A stretch of DNA of 64,000 nt from contig JAGXSE010000056.1 in the NCBI GenBank assembly GCA_018333865.1, positions 1 to 64,000 of the forward strand, in the 5' to 3' direction. Origin of the DNA: Syntrophomonadaceae bacterium (GTDB lineage: Bacteria; Bacillota; PH28-bin88). The notes beneath the pieces were generated by a model. The model did no database searches. It was not told the DNA's origin and saw nothing but the letters and a program-made list of their open reading frames with translations. Of the stretch, positions 45,160 to 54,034 are shown one piece after another (position 1 is the first letter of the stretch; every line of letters starts with the position of its first letter). A program made the position numbers and the translations under genes.

Positions 45160-45912
45160 TTAACCAGGAACATGGTAAGTCAAGCCTGCTTGAGCCAGTT
45201 CAAGGGAACTGCCGTATTCCGCCTCGGCTTCCCGCCGGATCAGGGCCAGGTCGTATTCCGGCCAGAAATGGGTCAATACACAACGGGAAACCCTGGCTTC
45301 CCGCGCAAGCCGCCCAGCCTCGCGGCTGGTTAGGTGACCTGTGGCTGCATACTCCCTGTGTTGGTCCGCAACGCTTGCTTCACATAACAAGAGGCCTGCG
45401 CCGGACGAGAAATCTACCAGATCCAGACTCCAGGCGGTATCGGAAGAAAAAACTACCTTTCCGGTGGCCGACGATATTTTTACAGCAAATGCAGGTATTT
45501 TATGCACAGTCAACATCCACTGCAGGCAAAATGGACCTGTGTTGACCTGGGGAGGCACAGGAGGTTCTAAAGGCTTCAGCTCAAAGGTATTGGTATAGCC
45601 GGCGAACCTGGCGAATAGATCTTCCGGTTGAGACGGAAGGTAAAGAGGCATTTTCCCGGTTCGGGAACCATCCATTAAACTGCCGGCCAAGGCATAGTGC
45701 AGAGCCGGCAGATCACTGGAGTGATCTGCATGAAGATGGGAAATTATAACCCCATTAAGACGACGGAAGTCCATCTTTTCCTGCAATTTTGACATTACAC
45801 CATGGCCACACTCTAATAGCAGCGTCCACTCCCCTTCCCTAATTAGATAACCGGAGCAGGCTCCGCCCGCCCGGGGATAAGGCGCCCAACAACCCAATAC
45901 TGTAACCTGCAT
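45160..45912 (-). CDS. metallo-beta-lactamase-fold hydrolase, possible PhnP substitute
   Basis: RNase Z/PhnP-like metallo-hydrolase of about 250 residues. Metal ligands are in VIISHLHADHSSDL (HxHxDH), a later Asp in VVFSSDTAWSLDL, and a His in CVLTHFWPEY. The start is ATG 45912, which has GGAGGTATCCC upstream. Its frame overlaps the phosphatase gene before it (45927) only through the unsupported upstream part, but the two are nearly contiguous. It is the last gene of the phosphonate run, which has no PhnP; PhnP opens the 1,2-cyclic phosphate of phosphoribosyl left by C-P lyase and is of this same fold. That role is inferred. A decayed second copy of its first codons lies at 57740-57820. Confidence 0.85.
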   Translation of the reverse strand: MQVTVLGCWAPYPRAGGACSGYLIREGEWTLLLECGHGVMSKLQEKMDFRRLNGVIISHLHADHSSDLPALHYALAGSLMDGSRTGKMPLYLPSQPEDLFARFAGYTNTFELKPLEPPVPPQVNTGPFCLQWMLTVHKIPAFAVKISSATGKVVFSSDTAWSLDLVDFSSGAGLLLCEASVADQHREYAATGHLTSREAGRLAREARVSRCVLTHFWPEYDLALIRREAEAEYGSSLELAQAGLTYHVPG

Positions 45913-45926
45913 GGGATACCTCCATT

Positions 45927-46697
45927 TCAATTAGATACGAGATCATATATTTCTTTGGAAGCACAAGCAATAAAAGCTATTTGCCTGCCGGTAAAATCTA
46001 CTTCTTCCGCAAATAAATCCCGGTAATATCCGCCAGCTTCACTGAGGATTATTGCTGCTGCAGCGAAATCCCATGCCTTCAATTTAGCAGAAATAAAAAT
46101 ATGAACTTCTCCCAAAGCTATTCTGCACATGATCAGCGAAGCAACCCCAGTGCACCGGTGTCCACGAATTTTTTTCGCCAAGTCAAATATTTTAATCCTG
46201 TTCGTGTTCATAAGCATCTCTATGGTATTCAGGCTTAGGTCCATTATGCAATCTTTCAGAGGAACAGGAGTAAGTTTGCATATTTTTACCCCGTTTAAAT
46301 AGGCCCCTTGCCCGGTTATTCCCAAATAAAAGTCCCGTTTCATTACATCGTAGACCATCCCGAAAACAGGACGGCTGTCTTGATAAAGGGCCAGGGAAAT
46401 AGCAAAATCTCTTTGCAAGCAGACAAAATTGGTTGTGCCGTCAATAGGGTCGAGAAACCAGACATGCCCAGACAAATCGGTACTGTTTTTTCTTTCTTCC
46501 GCAATAAACTTATGTCTGGGAAACCGTTTTTTAATGCTAGTAATGATATATTCTTCAACCATCCTGTCATATTCTGTCAATAACTCTTGATGGTCGTTAT
46601 TCTTGTAACTGCAACTAATTTTCTTGCTTAAAGCATTCCGCAACATATCGCCGGCTTCTAGAACAATTGTTTTAACATAAGCTATAGTTTCTTTCAT
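45927..46697 (-). CDS. inositol-monophosphatase-family sugar phosphatase
   Basis: Metal-dependent phosphatase of 256 residues. Motif A is FLDPIDGTTNFV and motif B AWDFAAAAIILSEAGG; the N-terminal EE of FIAEERKNS adds a metal ligand. Family substrates include inositol phosphates, fructose bisphosphates and nucleoside bisphosphates. It lies 43 bases downstream of phnL and directly before the PhnP-like hydrolase, where other operons carry phnN. It could dephosphorylate the ribose bisphosphate made at the end of the pathway, by-passing ribose-1,5-bisphosphokinase. This is context inference; ordinary inositol phosphatase activity is the alternative. Confidence 0.88.
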   Translation of the reverse strand: MKETIAYVKTIVLEAGDMLRNALSKKISCSYKNNDHQELLTEYDRMVEEYIITSIKKRFPRHKFIAEERKNSTDLSGHVWFLDPIDGTTNFVCLQRDFAISLALYQDSRPVFGMVYDVMKRDFYLGITGQGAYLNGVKICKLTPVPLKDCIMDLSLNTIEMLMNTNRIKIFDLAKKIRGHRCTGVASLIMCRIALGEVHIFISAKLKAWDFAAAAIILSEAGGYYRDLFAEEVDFTGRQIAFIACASKEIYDLVSN

Positions 46698-46740
46698 ACT
46701 ACCGCTCCCACCAGGTTAATAGTTAATATGGCAATCGAGG

Positions 46741-47469
46741 TCAGCTTTGATGAACAAAAACCCTCTCCTGGCAAGCAAGTAACCGGCCATTTTCAACACG
46801 ATATTCCCGATGGCAGAGCTTTTCCATGAAGTCCAGATCATGGAAAATTCCCAGCATGGTAGTTTTGGCCTGCATTAACTGCAAGATCAGCTCCCGCACC
46901 TTTAGTTTAGAACCCGGATCCAAACTGGCTGTAGGTTCATCTAACAGCAATAGCCGGGGCTGTTTGACCATGGCTTGCGCAATATTGAGTCTTAGCTTCT
47001 CACCACCGGAGAAGTTGCTGGGGTAGCTTTCCCACAGCTTTTGATCAAGTTCAAAGTGACTCAGTATTTTTTCCGCTTCCCTTTGCGCAGCCTTGCCGTT
47101 TAAGCCCTTTTCCAAAGCCGCATGTTTTACCGCATCTATCGCCGTAGTCCGGGGCATGATCCTGAGGAATTGGGAAACATAGCTGATCTCATATTTCCGC
47201 AAGTAAATAATCTGGCGCAAATCAGCCTGAGCCAGATCAAGGCACCCAAACTTTTCTGAATTATACCAGATTTCCCCTTCCTGGGGAAGATAGGTTTGAT
47301 AGATCAAGCGAAAGATGGTTGATTTGCCGCTGCCGCTTTTGCCTGTAATCCCGATGAACTCACCTTTTTTTACTGATAAACTTATCTCGTCGAGGGCCTT
47401 GATCTGTTTTTTTAACCCATGGATGGTAAATGACTTGGAAAGTCCATTTATCGTTAAGATTGTTTCCAT
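46741..47469 (-). CDS. phnL: C-P lyase ABC-type subunit PhnL
   Basis: ABC ATPase of 242 residues that associates with the PhnGHIJK core and not with a transporter. Walker A GKSGSGKSTIFRL, signature FSGGEKLRLNIAQAM and Walker B LLLLDEPTASLD are present, with H-loop GIFHD. It lies 12 bases after the acetyltransferase gene. Distinguished from PhnC and PhnK by position and by the RKYEISYVSQFLRIMPRTTAID stretch, which is typical of PhnL. Confidence 0.92.
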   Translation of the reverse strand: METILTINGLSKSFTIHGLKKQIKALDEISLSVKKGEFIGITGKSGSGKSTIFRLIYQTYLPQEGEIWYNSEKFGCLDLAQADLRQIIYLRKYEISYVSQFLRIMPRTTAIDAVKHAALEKGLNGKAAQREAEKILSHFELDQKLWESYPSNFSGGEKLRLNIAQAMVKQPRLLLLDEPTASLDPGSKLKVRELILQLMQAKTTMLGIFHDLDFMEKLCHREYRVENGRLLACQERVFVHQS

Positions 47470-47481
47470 TAAATCACCTGC

Positions 47482-48096
47482 TTATAGGGAGTACTTGCTG
47501 ACAAATTCTTCTGCCGGCAAGGAGAAGTCCGCTAGCCGCTCTTTGATCGTGTCATAGGGCCAATTCCACCACTTTATGGACTCCAGTTTGCCAATGATTT
47601 CTTGGGGAAACCTCTTGCGCACCGGTTTTGCCGGTACTCCCACCACAATGGCGTAAGGCTCCACATCTTTGGTGACGATGGCTCCGCTTCCTACTACCGC
47701 TCCATTGCCTACGGTTACTTTCGGCATGATGATGGCGCCATGGCCAATCCAGGTGTCGTGGCCTATAGTTGTTACCTGAGTGGTCCTCCATTGGAGAAAT
47801 GCCTCATCATCCTTGGTATCCAGGCCATACATGATCCGGCGATAGGTAAAATGATGCAGGGTCGGGCGCTCTATGGGATGTTCCGTGGGGCCAATGCGCA
47901 CCATAGCGGCAATATTAGCAAACTTGCCGACATGGACATTCTGTAAAAAACAAAACTGTCCCGTGTAGGAGTAATCCCCGAAGACGACATTTTCAAAGAA
48001 GTTGTAAGTGCCGACTTCAGTGTAATAGCCCAACTGACTGTTCACCAGCTGGCAATGCTCGGCGACAAGTGGTTTGGGGCTTAGGATTTTGCCCAT
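47482..48096 (-). CDS. phosphonate-associated hexapeptide acetyltransferase
   Basis: Left-handed beta-helix acyltransferase of 204 residues. Hexapeptide repeats run through DTWIGHGAIIMPKVTVGNGAVVGSGAIVTKDVEPYAIVVGVPAKPVRKRF, the chloramphenicol-acetyltransferase-like (XAT) pattern. Members of this subfamily are regularly found in phn operons and are thought to acetylate aminophosphonates, as PhnO does, but from an unrelated fold. The start is ATG 48096 after GGAAGAAGACG. It lies between phnM and phnL, 14 bases from phnM. Confidence 0.88.
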   Translation of the reverse strand: MGKILSPKPLVAEHCQLVNSQLGYYTEVGTYNFFENVVFGDYSYTGQFCFLQNVHVGKFANIAAMVRIGPTEHPIERPTLHHFTYRRIMYGLDTKDDEAFLQWRTTQVTTIGHDTWIGHGAIIMPKVTVGNGAVVGSGAIVTKDVEPYAIVVGVPAKPVRKRFPQEIIGKLESIKWWNWPYDTIKERLADFSLPAEEFVSKYSL

Positions 48097-48109
48097 CGTC
48101 TTCTTCCTT

Positions 48110-49288
48110 TCATAGGCGGTAATAGGTATTTTGCACCAGCTTCCCATCCACAAAGACCGAGGTAATGATCGGGAAATAGCCGTCGATGTTTTCGATGATC
48201 AGAACATCGGCCTTTTTCCCCGGTGCGAGAGAGCCATAGTGCCGATCCATTCTAACGGCCCTGGCCGGGTTTATGGTCACCAACTTCATCATCTCGACCA
48301 GATCCTGGCCCCGTTTATGCTGCATGGCAAAAATCGCATGAAGCAGGGAAGGGGGATAATAGTCGCTGCACAGAATATCCAGGGAATTTTGCATGATGGC
48401 CTCCGCGGCGGACATATTGCCGTTATGGGACCCCCCCAGGATCACATTTGGGGCGCCGGCGAGGGTGTACATCCCCTTTTCCTTAGCCTTTTTGGCCACT
48501 TCCAGGGTAATGGGGAACTCGCTGATGGTAGCTCCCAGGCTATGAACCAGATCAACCTTCTCCGGGGTATCGTCATCATGGGAGGCGATGGCAATCCTGT
48601 TTGCTTTGGCCAGCGCGGCAATCTCGCGGAGCTCCTCAATGGTGGCTTTGGCCTTATGCTGATGCTTATAAATGATGTCAGCAAACTCCTCATCGGCCAG
48701 ACTGCGGTAACCCTTGATAATCTGGCGGTAGGCCTCCAGATCCCGGTACTGGCCCTGCCCGGGGGAATGATCCATAAAGGAGAGGAGCTGAACCTTTCTT
48801 CCCTGAATGTAAGCCTTTAGATTTGCGATTTCCTCCAGATTATCAATCTCGAAACGCACATGAAAATTATGGCGGATTAAATACTGGCCCTGGCGGGTTT
48901 CGGCGATGCTATCCATGAGCTTTTGCACATTCTCCGGATCCCTGATCGGCTTCTGGCCAAGCTCCGAGGTTTTAAATAGGGACAGGGAATGGAAGATGGT
49001 GGTAATGCCGTGAGCAGCCAGTTGTTTCTCAGTTTCCCGGATGGCCATCTGGAAATCCATCACAGATGTAGGCCGAGGGGCCGCCATGAATTCGATGTAA
49101 TCCGAATGGATATCGATAAATCCCGGCGCCACAAAGCCATTACCAGCATCGATGAGGCGGATATTAGAATAGTTACGGTACTTACCCTGTGGAGCGATTT
49201 CCGCGATGAGGTCATTTTGGATAACCAGATCATAACCTGTGATGATGCTGTTTTCGGTGATGATCTGCCCGTTGGTAATAACATACAT
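48110..49288 (-). CDS. phnM: ribosyl-phosphonate triphosphate diphosphatase PhnM
   Basis: Amidohydrolase-superfamily enzyme of 392 residues that removes pyrophosphate from alpha-D-ribose 1-methylphosphonate 5-triphosphate. The metal ligands are in PGFIDIHSDYIE (HxD-like), IASHDDDTPEKV, and the late GSHNGNMSAAEA and SDYYPPSLLHAIF motifs characteristic of PhnM. Start ATG 49288 with GAGGGGGGAC upstream. It follows phnK by 28 bases. Confidence 0.95.
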   Translation of the reverse strand: MYVITNGQIITENSIITGYDLVIQNDLIAEIAPQGKYRNYSNIRLIDAGNGFVAPGFIDIHSDYIEFMAAPRPTSVMDFQMAIRETEKQLAAHGITTIFHSLSLFKTSELGQKPIRDPENVQKLMDSIAETRQGQYLIRHNFHVRFEIDNLEEIANLKAYIQGRKVQLLSFMDHSPGQGQYRDLEAYRQIIKGYRSLADEEFADIIYKHQHKAKATIEELREIAALAKANRIAIASHDDDTPEKVDLVHSLGATISEFPITLEVAKKAKEKGMYTLAGAPNVILGGSHNGNMSAAEAIMQNSLDILCSDYYPPSLLHAIFAMQHKRGQDLVEMMKLVTINPARAVRMDRHYGSLAPGKKADVLIIENIDGYFPIITSVFVDGKLVQNTYYRL

Positions 49289-49316
49289 TTAACGCGTCCC
49301 CCCTTTGAGGCTAGGT

Positions 49317-50183
49317 TTACAGGAGCGAGTATACCAGCTGTTGGGTATGCCAATGCTGCGGGTCTTCCAGGATCTGATCTGTTAAACCCTCTTCGACAAC
49401 CTTGCCGTCCAGCATGACCATGGTCCGGTCGGCCAACATGCGGATGACCCCCAGATCGTGGGAAACCACCAGGATGCTGATGGGCTCCTGCCTTTGGATA
49501 GTCTTGATCAGGTCCAGTACGCTGGCTTGCACTGATAAATCCAGACCGGTAGTGATCTCATCCAATAACAGGATGGGAGGATTGTTGGATAAGGCCTTGG
49601 CGATTTGGACCCGTTGCTGCATACCACCGGAAAAGTGCTTGGGCGCTTCCTTGATGCGGGAGACCGGAATGCTGACATGCCGCAAAAGCTCTTCACCGCG
49701 ACTCTCCATGCCGCCTACATGCCTGCCCCCGGCAGCGATGAGCTTTTCCGCAATATTGCCAATAGAAGTGAAATCCATCTTCAGCCCCATCAGGGGGTTT
49801 TGATAGACCATTCCCATAACATGGTTGCGGATGTAGCGTTTTTGTTGGGATGATGCCAAAAACAGGTTCTTTTCACCCTGATGATAAGTGCTGATATAGG
49901 CCTCCCCGCTGCTGACTTCCTGATCATAATAAAGACAGCGCATCAAGGTGGATTTGCCGCTGCCGCTCTCCCCAACAACCCCTAAAACTTCTCCGGGATA
50001 AAGGTCAAAAGAAACCTGAGAGCAGGCATAAACGGTGCCACAGTTTTGGCAATAATTCTTTTCGAGTCTTTCTCCTTGATCCGGCCGGCAGAACTTGCAG
50101 CCAGCCCCAAACTGCTTACTGAGATTTTTAACAGTTAAGATGGGCTTTTCCAATAAGTTGGGTTTTGTAAAGACATCCATCAT
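49317..50183 (-). CDS. phnK: C-P lyase ABC-type subunit PhnK with cysteine-rich insert
   Basis: ABC ATPase of 288 residues that docks on the PhnJ side of the C-P lyase core. Walker A GESGSGKS (71-78), signature FSGGMQQRVQIAKAL, Walker B LLLDEITTGLD. The first strand (ILTVKNLSKQFGAG) and the Walker A region are separated by an extra segment of about 28 residues with five cysteines (29, 32, 45, 48, 54; CxxC-x12-CxxC-x5-C), absent from the E. coli protein. It looks like a zinc or Fe-S knuckle. I use the ATG at 50183 with GAGGGATAAC upstream; the frame runs to a TTG at 50195. It overlaps or abuts the phnJ stop. Confidence 0.93.
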   Translation of the reverse strand: MMDVFTKPNLLEKPILTVKNLSKQFGAGCKFCRPDQGERLEKNYCQNCGTVYACSQVSFDLYPGEVLGVVGESGSGKSTLMRCLYYDQEVSSGEAYISTYHQGEKNLFLASSQQKRYIRNHVMGMVYQNPLMGLKMDFTSIGNIAEKLIAAGGRHVGGMESRGEELLRHVSIPVSRIKEAPKHFSGGMQQRVQIAKALSNNPPILLLDEITTGLDLSVQASVLDLIKTIQRQEPISILVVSHDLGVIRMLADRTMVMLDGKVVEEGLTDQILEDPQHWHTQQLVYSLL

Positions 50184-50191
50184 GTTATCCC

Positions 50192-51028
50192 TCAATCTTG
50201 TTTCTCGTTTTGCCGCTTCAGACAGTAGCTGGTGTCATTGCACTGGTAATAGGTTCTTTCTGCGTCAACCAGTTCATCAAGGAAGATCCCAGCCTGGCCG
50301 CACAGCCGGCAGGTCTGATGCTGAAAATTCTCCGGCTTGAAAGGATAGTCCTCAAAGGCTAAAGAAACTACCCGGGTAAAGGGAGGAACAGCATAGACCT
50401 TCTTCTCCCGTCCCGCTCCCAAGAGGATTAAGGCAGAGGAGCAGTTCATTTTAGGGTTGTCATAGCGGGGAATGGGACTGGGGGCCATCACATAACGATT
50501 ATGGACCAGTACCGGATGATCCGCCCCGGTAGCCATCTGGCCATAATTCATGATCTGTTCAAAAAGCAGCAGCCAGGCCCCGCTGTACTCCTGTTCGGCA
50601 TGGAGTTTTTTTGTGGCTAATTCGCTGGGTTCGAAATACCGTAAAGGCTCAGGAATAGGCACCTGTAAGACCAATATTTGGTTTTCCGTCAAGGGAATTT
50701 CCGGAATTCTGTGCCGTGATTGAATGATTGTGGCCTGAGCCGTATCCTCAGTGACACGAACGCCGGTAGTTTTGGTGACCAGTTTCTTGATGTTAACGGC
50801 ATTTACGGATTCATCGGAGCCTTGGTCGATTACTTTTAAAATATCGGGGCGACCAATCAATGCTAAGGTCAACTGCAAACCACCAGTTCCCCAGCCCCGG
50901 GCGATAGGCATTTCCCTGGAGGCAAAGGGAACCTGATAGCCGGGAATTGCAACGGCTTTTAAAATTGCCCGCCGGATTTCCCGTTTAGACCCCTCATCGA
51001 AAAAAGCGAAATTGTAGTGATTATTCAT
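50192..51028 (-). CDS. phnJ: C-P lyase radical-SAM subunit PhnJ
   Basis: Catalytic radical S-adenosylmethionine subunit of 278 residues that breaks the carbon-phosphorus bond. The Fe-S cysteines are CRLC plus a third 20 residues on, and the reactive Cys in CNDTSYC follows after five residues; the E. coli spacing to the third Cys is two longer. The N terminus YNFAFFDEGSKREIRRAILKAVAIPGYQVPF and RGWGTGGLQLTLALIG are strongly conserved PhnJ signatures. It overlaps the phnI stop by 4 bases, showing translational coupling. Confidence 0.96.
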   Translation of the reverse strand: MNNHYNFAFFDEGSKREIRRAILKAVAIPGYQVPFASREMPIARGWGTGGLQLTLALIGRPDILKVIDQGSDESVNAVNIKKLVTKTTGVRVTEDTAQATIIQSRHRIPEIPLTENQILVLQVPIPEPLRYFEPSELATKKLHAEQEYSGAWLLLFEQIMNYGQMATGADHPVLVHNRYVMAPSPIPRYDNPKMNCSSALILLGAGREKKVYAVPPFTRVVSLAFEDYPFKPENFQHQTCRLCGQAGIFLDELVDAERTYYQCNDTSYCLKRQNEKQD

Positions 51029-52152
51029 GGCTTTAACTCCCCGGTGACAGCAGTAATTTGTTCTTTTGTTTTCCTGATGCTGTCCAGTTTGGATTGGAAG
51101 GTAACGTAGTGGGGCAGCTTCAAGTGGGAGACAAAACCGGTGGCCTCTACGGAATCGATATGCATCAGGACAAATTCTTCATTATGGGTCGGATATTGCG
51201 GGTTTCCCGTTTCCAGACACTGGTCCAAAATGCTCATGGCAATGGCCTTGGTCTCATTCTGTCCAAAACAGATACCATAGCCGGGAACAAAAGCAAGTTC
51301 TTTCTTGCCGGCGTTTTTTTCGGTCCCCTGGGGAAAAAGGGTTTCCACTTCTGTCACCTTAATCTCCCCCAGATAATAAGCGTCTCCCTCGCCTGCGGCT
51401 TCCTGGAGGGGGTCAGCCACAAAAATTGGCAAATGCCCCACCCGCAGTTCGCCCACGGTAGGGTGCTGCGCGCCATACCCCCTCAGGGCTGCGTATGCCA
51501 GGGCGGTCATAGCACCGGTCTGTCCCCGGGTCAGCGTCTGCAGCCGCTGGCTGCGGGAGGCGGGAAATTGCACACTCTTTTTGGTGATGTCATCGGGGGG
51601 CGTATCGTTAACCGGACAAACAGGCAATAGCCCCTGGTCCCGCAAATATTGCATAACTTTAGGCAAGGCATGGAGTTTGGCCGTACCGGTAAAAGAAGCT
51701 TTTGTCTGGTTAAATTCCTGCAGCCACGCATCTACTTCCGCCTGGGATTCATCCAGTAAAGCAAAATCCAGCATCCGGTGGGTGTAATCCTGGGATGACC
51801 CCAGAATCTGTCCTCCGGGGAGATCCTTAAAGCTGGCCGAGATGCGGCGCTCTGCCTCCATGTCCTCTGGTTTTACTGTGTGCGAATAGTATTTGCGCGG
51901 GAGGGTGGAACGGTAAGCCCGCAGGATAAAGACCGCTTCTTCCGGGCTGCCCTCCGCCTGCTTGATGGCCATCGCTGCTAAAGGTTCACAATAGAGGCTA
52001 CTTTCCGACATCACCTGATCGATTAAACTGCGAAGTCCTGCCTCAACTTCCGGGATGCCTAAAACCCTGCCCTTCCGCAACCGTTCGTATTTAAGCCTGC
52101 GAATGGATTCCTCGATGGCATAAGCCCCGCCCTTAACAGCTACATAAGCCAT
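51025..52152 (-). CDS. phnI: C-P lyase core subunit PhnI
   Basis: Nucleosidase-like core subunit of 375 residues that with PhnG, PhnH and PhnL swaps adenine for phosphonate on ATP. The start MAYVAVKGGAYAIEESIRRLKYERL and the LPRKYYSHTVKPEDMEAERRISASFKDLPGGQILG region are diagnostic. Three bases separate it from phnH. Confidence 0.95.
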   Translation of the reverse strand: MAYVAVKGGAYAIEESIRRLKYERLRKGRVLGIPEVEAGLRSLIDQVMSESSLYCEPLAAMAIKQAEGSPEEAVFILRAYRSTLPRKYYSHTVKPEDMEAERRISASFKDLPGGQILGSSQDYTHRMLDFALLDESQAEVDAWLQEFNQTKASFTGTAKLHALPKVMQYLRDQGLLPVCPVNDTPPDDITKKSVQFPASRSQRLQTLTRGQTGAMTALAYAALRGYGAQHPTVGELRVGHLPIFVADPLQEAAGEGDAYYLGEIKVTEVETLFPQGTEKNAGKKELAFVPGYGICFGQNETKAIAMSILDQCLETGNPQYPTHNEEFVLMHIDSVEATGFVSHLKLPHYVTFQSKLDSIRKTKEQITAVTGELKP

Positions 52153-52155
52153 TTG

Positions 52156-52746
52156 TTACCATCGCTCCTCAATTGTTGTAGTCCTGGGAATGCAGATGAC
52201 CTGACCGCCGGCGTCGAGAAAAACCATATCAATCCCCAAAGGGTACTCCTTGATCTGCTCCTCCCTTTTTTTCAACCATTGTCCCGCGGCTTTTATCTCT
52301 ACCAAATGCTCATTTTCAATTCCGGGGCCGCTTAAGGCCAATCTCTGCCCGGAGGTAATCTCATACGCTTCGACTATAACTGTAGCGGAACAGTGGGGAT
52401 CGGTAAGTATCCCTGGTTTGGCCACTGCCAAAGCATCTTCCAGGTTTTGGCCGTCAGCATCTGCGAGGATAAAAATAAAGTCGGCTTCCTGGCATTTTAT
52501 TACCCTGGCATAGGTCAATTGGCTTAAGAGCCGGGTCAGGGACGCTTCTTGAGGTGAAACTACTTTGAAGCTGACCTCTGTGTCCAAAAGCATCAGTGCC
52601 AAAAGCAGTGTTCCCGGATAACAATGGGCATCCAGGTCCACTTTAGCCGCCTCTAAGTCCAGATTGCTCACAATTCCTGGCCGGGACATGGAAAAGAGTA
52701 CCTTGCGGTATGCGGATTGAAGATCATGCACCAGGTCCATTTTCAT
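52156..52746 (-). CDS. phnH: C-P lyase core subunit PhnH
   Basis: Core subunit of 196 residues, PLP-transferase-like fold without cofactor. FSMSRPGIVSNLDLE, VIVEAYEITSGQRLALSGPGIEN and FLDAGGQVICIPRTT match PhnH. The ATG at 52746 has AGGAGCAAAGAG upstream; the open frame to 52776 is not supported. The start lies within the end of phnG (stop at 52724), a 23-base overlap. Confidence 0.93.
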   Translation of the reverse strand: MKMDLVHDLQSAYRKVLFSMSRPGIVSNLDLEAAKVDLDAHCYPGTLLLALMLLDTEVSFKVVSPQEASLTRLLSQLTYARVIKCQEADFIFILADADGQNLEDALAVAKPGILTDPHCSATVIVEAYEITSGQRLALSGPGIENEHLVEIKAAGQWLKKREEQIKEYPLGIDMVFLDAGGQVICIPRTTTIEERW

Positions 52747-53179
52747 CTCTTTGCTCCTTAACGTCCATGGTCTCAAAATTTACTTGCGTTTTCAGAATAT
52801 GGGATGCTGTTTGTTCCTTAACCTTTGCGATAACAGCTTCTTCCAGCAAAAGCATCTCCTGCCAATCTACGGTCTCCGGCAGGCGGGAATTATAAGCAGC
52901 ATCGATAACTGCTAAATGGAAGGCTAACTCTGGCTCATCCCCTTTAACTATGCCGATACCTATAGCAGCGCCGATTTGCACCTTGCACTCAGTAACCAAG
53001 AGCTCCCCCAGATAAAAAAGGCTGTTTTTAGCCCCTTCCCGCATCTTGATCATCACCAGCCCATGATGGGGCTTTTCGATTACCTGTACCGGATAATTAT
53101 TAAGCACCTCTGTTGCCATTTGCAGGGAGAGATGGCGTGAGCCCTTGATCAGGACCTCAGTCCTTTGTTTCCGGTTCAT
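52724..53179 (-). CDS. phnG: C-P lyase core subunit PhnG
   Basis: Core subunit of 151 residues. Signatures: EVLIKGSRHLSLQMATEV, the VIEKPHHGLVMIKMREGA stretch, FYLGELLVTECKVQIG and GIGIVKGDEPELAFHLAVIDAAY. The C terminus extends past the usual end over the phnH start. First gene of the C-P lyase core, 24 bases after the transporter genes. Confidence 0.94.
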   Translation of the reverse strand: MNRKQRTEVLIKGSRHLSLQMATEVLNNYPVQVIEKPHHGLVMIKMREGAKNSLFYLGELLVTECKVQIGAAIGIGIVKGDEPELAFHLAVIDAAYNSRLPETVDWQEMLLLEEAVIAKVKEQTASHILKTQVNFETMDVKEQRDENGPGA

Positions 53180-53203
53180 GGTGATGAGTTTCCCTCCCTT
53201 TTG

Positions 53204-54034
53204 CTACTGCAGTACCTCTTGCCCGATGATCCTCCTGCGCAGGTAGTCGGATATTTTTTCGGCCAACCAGACCACAACCAGGGTCATCACGGTGATTGCT
53301 AACGCGTCAGCATATCTGAACAGGCTCATGGCCAGATGGAGTTCAAACCCGATGCCGCCGCCGCCGACCACACCCAAAAAAAGGGCTGCTCGCAGATTGA
53401 TATCAAACTTGTAGAGGGTGTTGGCGATTAGTGAAGGGGCGACCTGGGGCAGCACGGCATAACGGATGACCTGCAGCTTTGATGCACCTGTGGATACCAA
53501 CGACTCCAGTGGTTTGGGATCAACATTTTCCATAGCTTCGGCGAAAAGTTTTCCGAGCATGCCTACCGAACCTATGGCGAGGGCGATCATTCCGGCAAAC
53601 GGGCCAAGACCAACAACCACCACCAACAAAAGAATAATGATCAGAGTGGGAACGGCGCGCTCTGCAGCCATCAGCCATTTAGCAGCTGTGCGGACTAGCG
53701 GAGACGGCGTGAGATTGCCGGCCGCCAGCAAGGCCAGAAAGAAGGAAAATAAGGTACCAAGGAAGGTGCCGAGGAAAGCCATGGACAGCACCTCCAGAAT
53801 CGACCACAATACTTTTCCGCGAGTAAAGACAGCCCAGTTGGGCGGGAACATCTCGCTGACCAGACTAAAGAAGTGGGGTATGCCTTCCCAAAACTGCCGG
53901 GGGCTGATGTTTAACGCAAAAAGGCACCACACGAAAAGCAGCATAAAAAAACTCCCGGGCCAAAACCATCGCCGGTACCAGCGCTGGTAGTGCACTTCTT
54001 CATTTTGCTTTTGCTTTTTAGGGTGCTTATTCAT
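53204..54034 (-). CDS. phnE: phosphonate ABC transporter permease PhnE (second copy)
   Basis: Inner-membrane permease of 276 residues with about six membrane segments. The EAA-type cytoplasmic loop reads EAMENVDPKPLESLVSTGASKLQVIRYAVLPQVAP. It is paralogous to the permease at 54031 and overlaps it by 4 bases; Firmicute phn systems often carry such a pair, presumably a heterodimer. Confidence 0.93.
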   Translation of the reverse strand: MNKHPKKQKQNEEVHYQRWYRRWFWPGSFFMLLFVWCLFALNISPRQFWEGIPHFFSLVSEMFPPNWAVFTRGKVLWSILEVLSMAFLGTFLGTLFSFFLALLAAGNLTPSPLVRTAAKWLMAAERAVPTLIIILLLVVVVGLGPFAGMIALAIGSVGMLGKLFAEAMENVDPKPLESLVSTGASKLQVIRYAVLPQVAPSLIANTLYKFDINLRAALFLGVVGGGGIGFELHLAMSLFRYADALAITVMTLVVVWLAEKISDYLRRRIIGQEVLQ

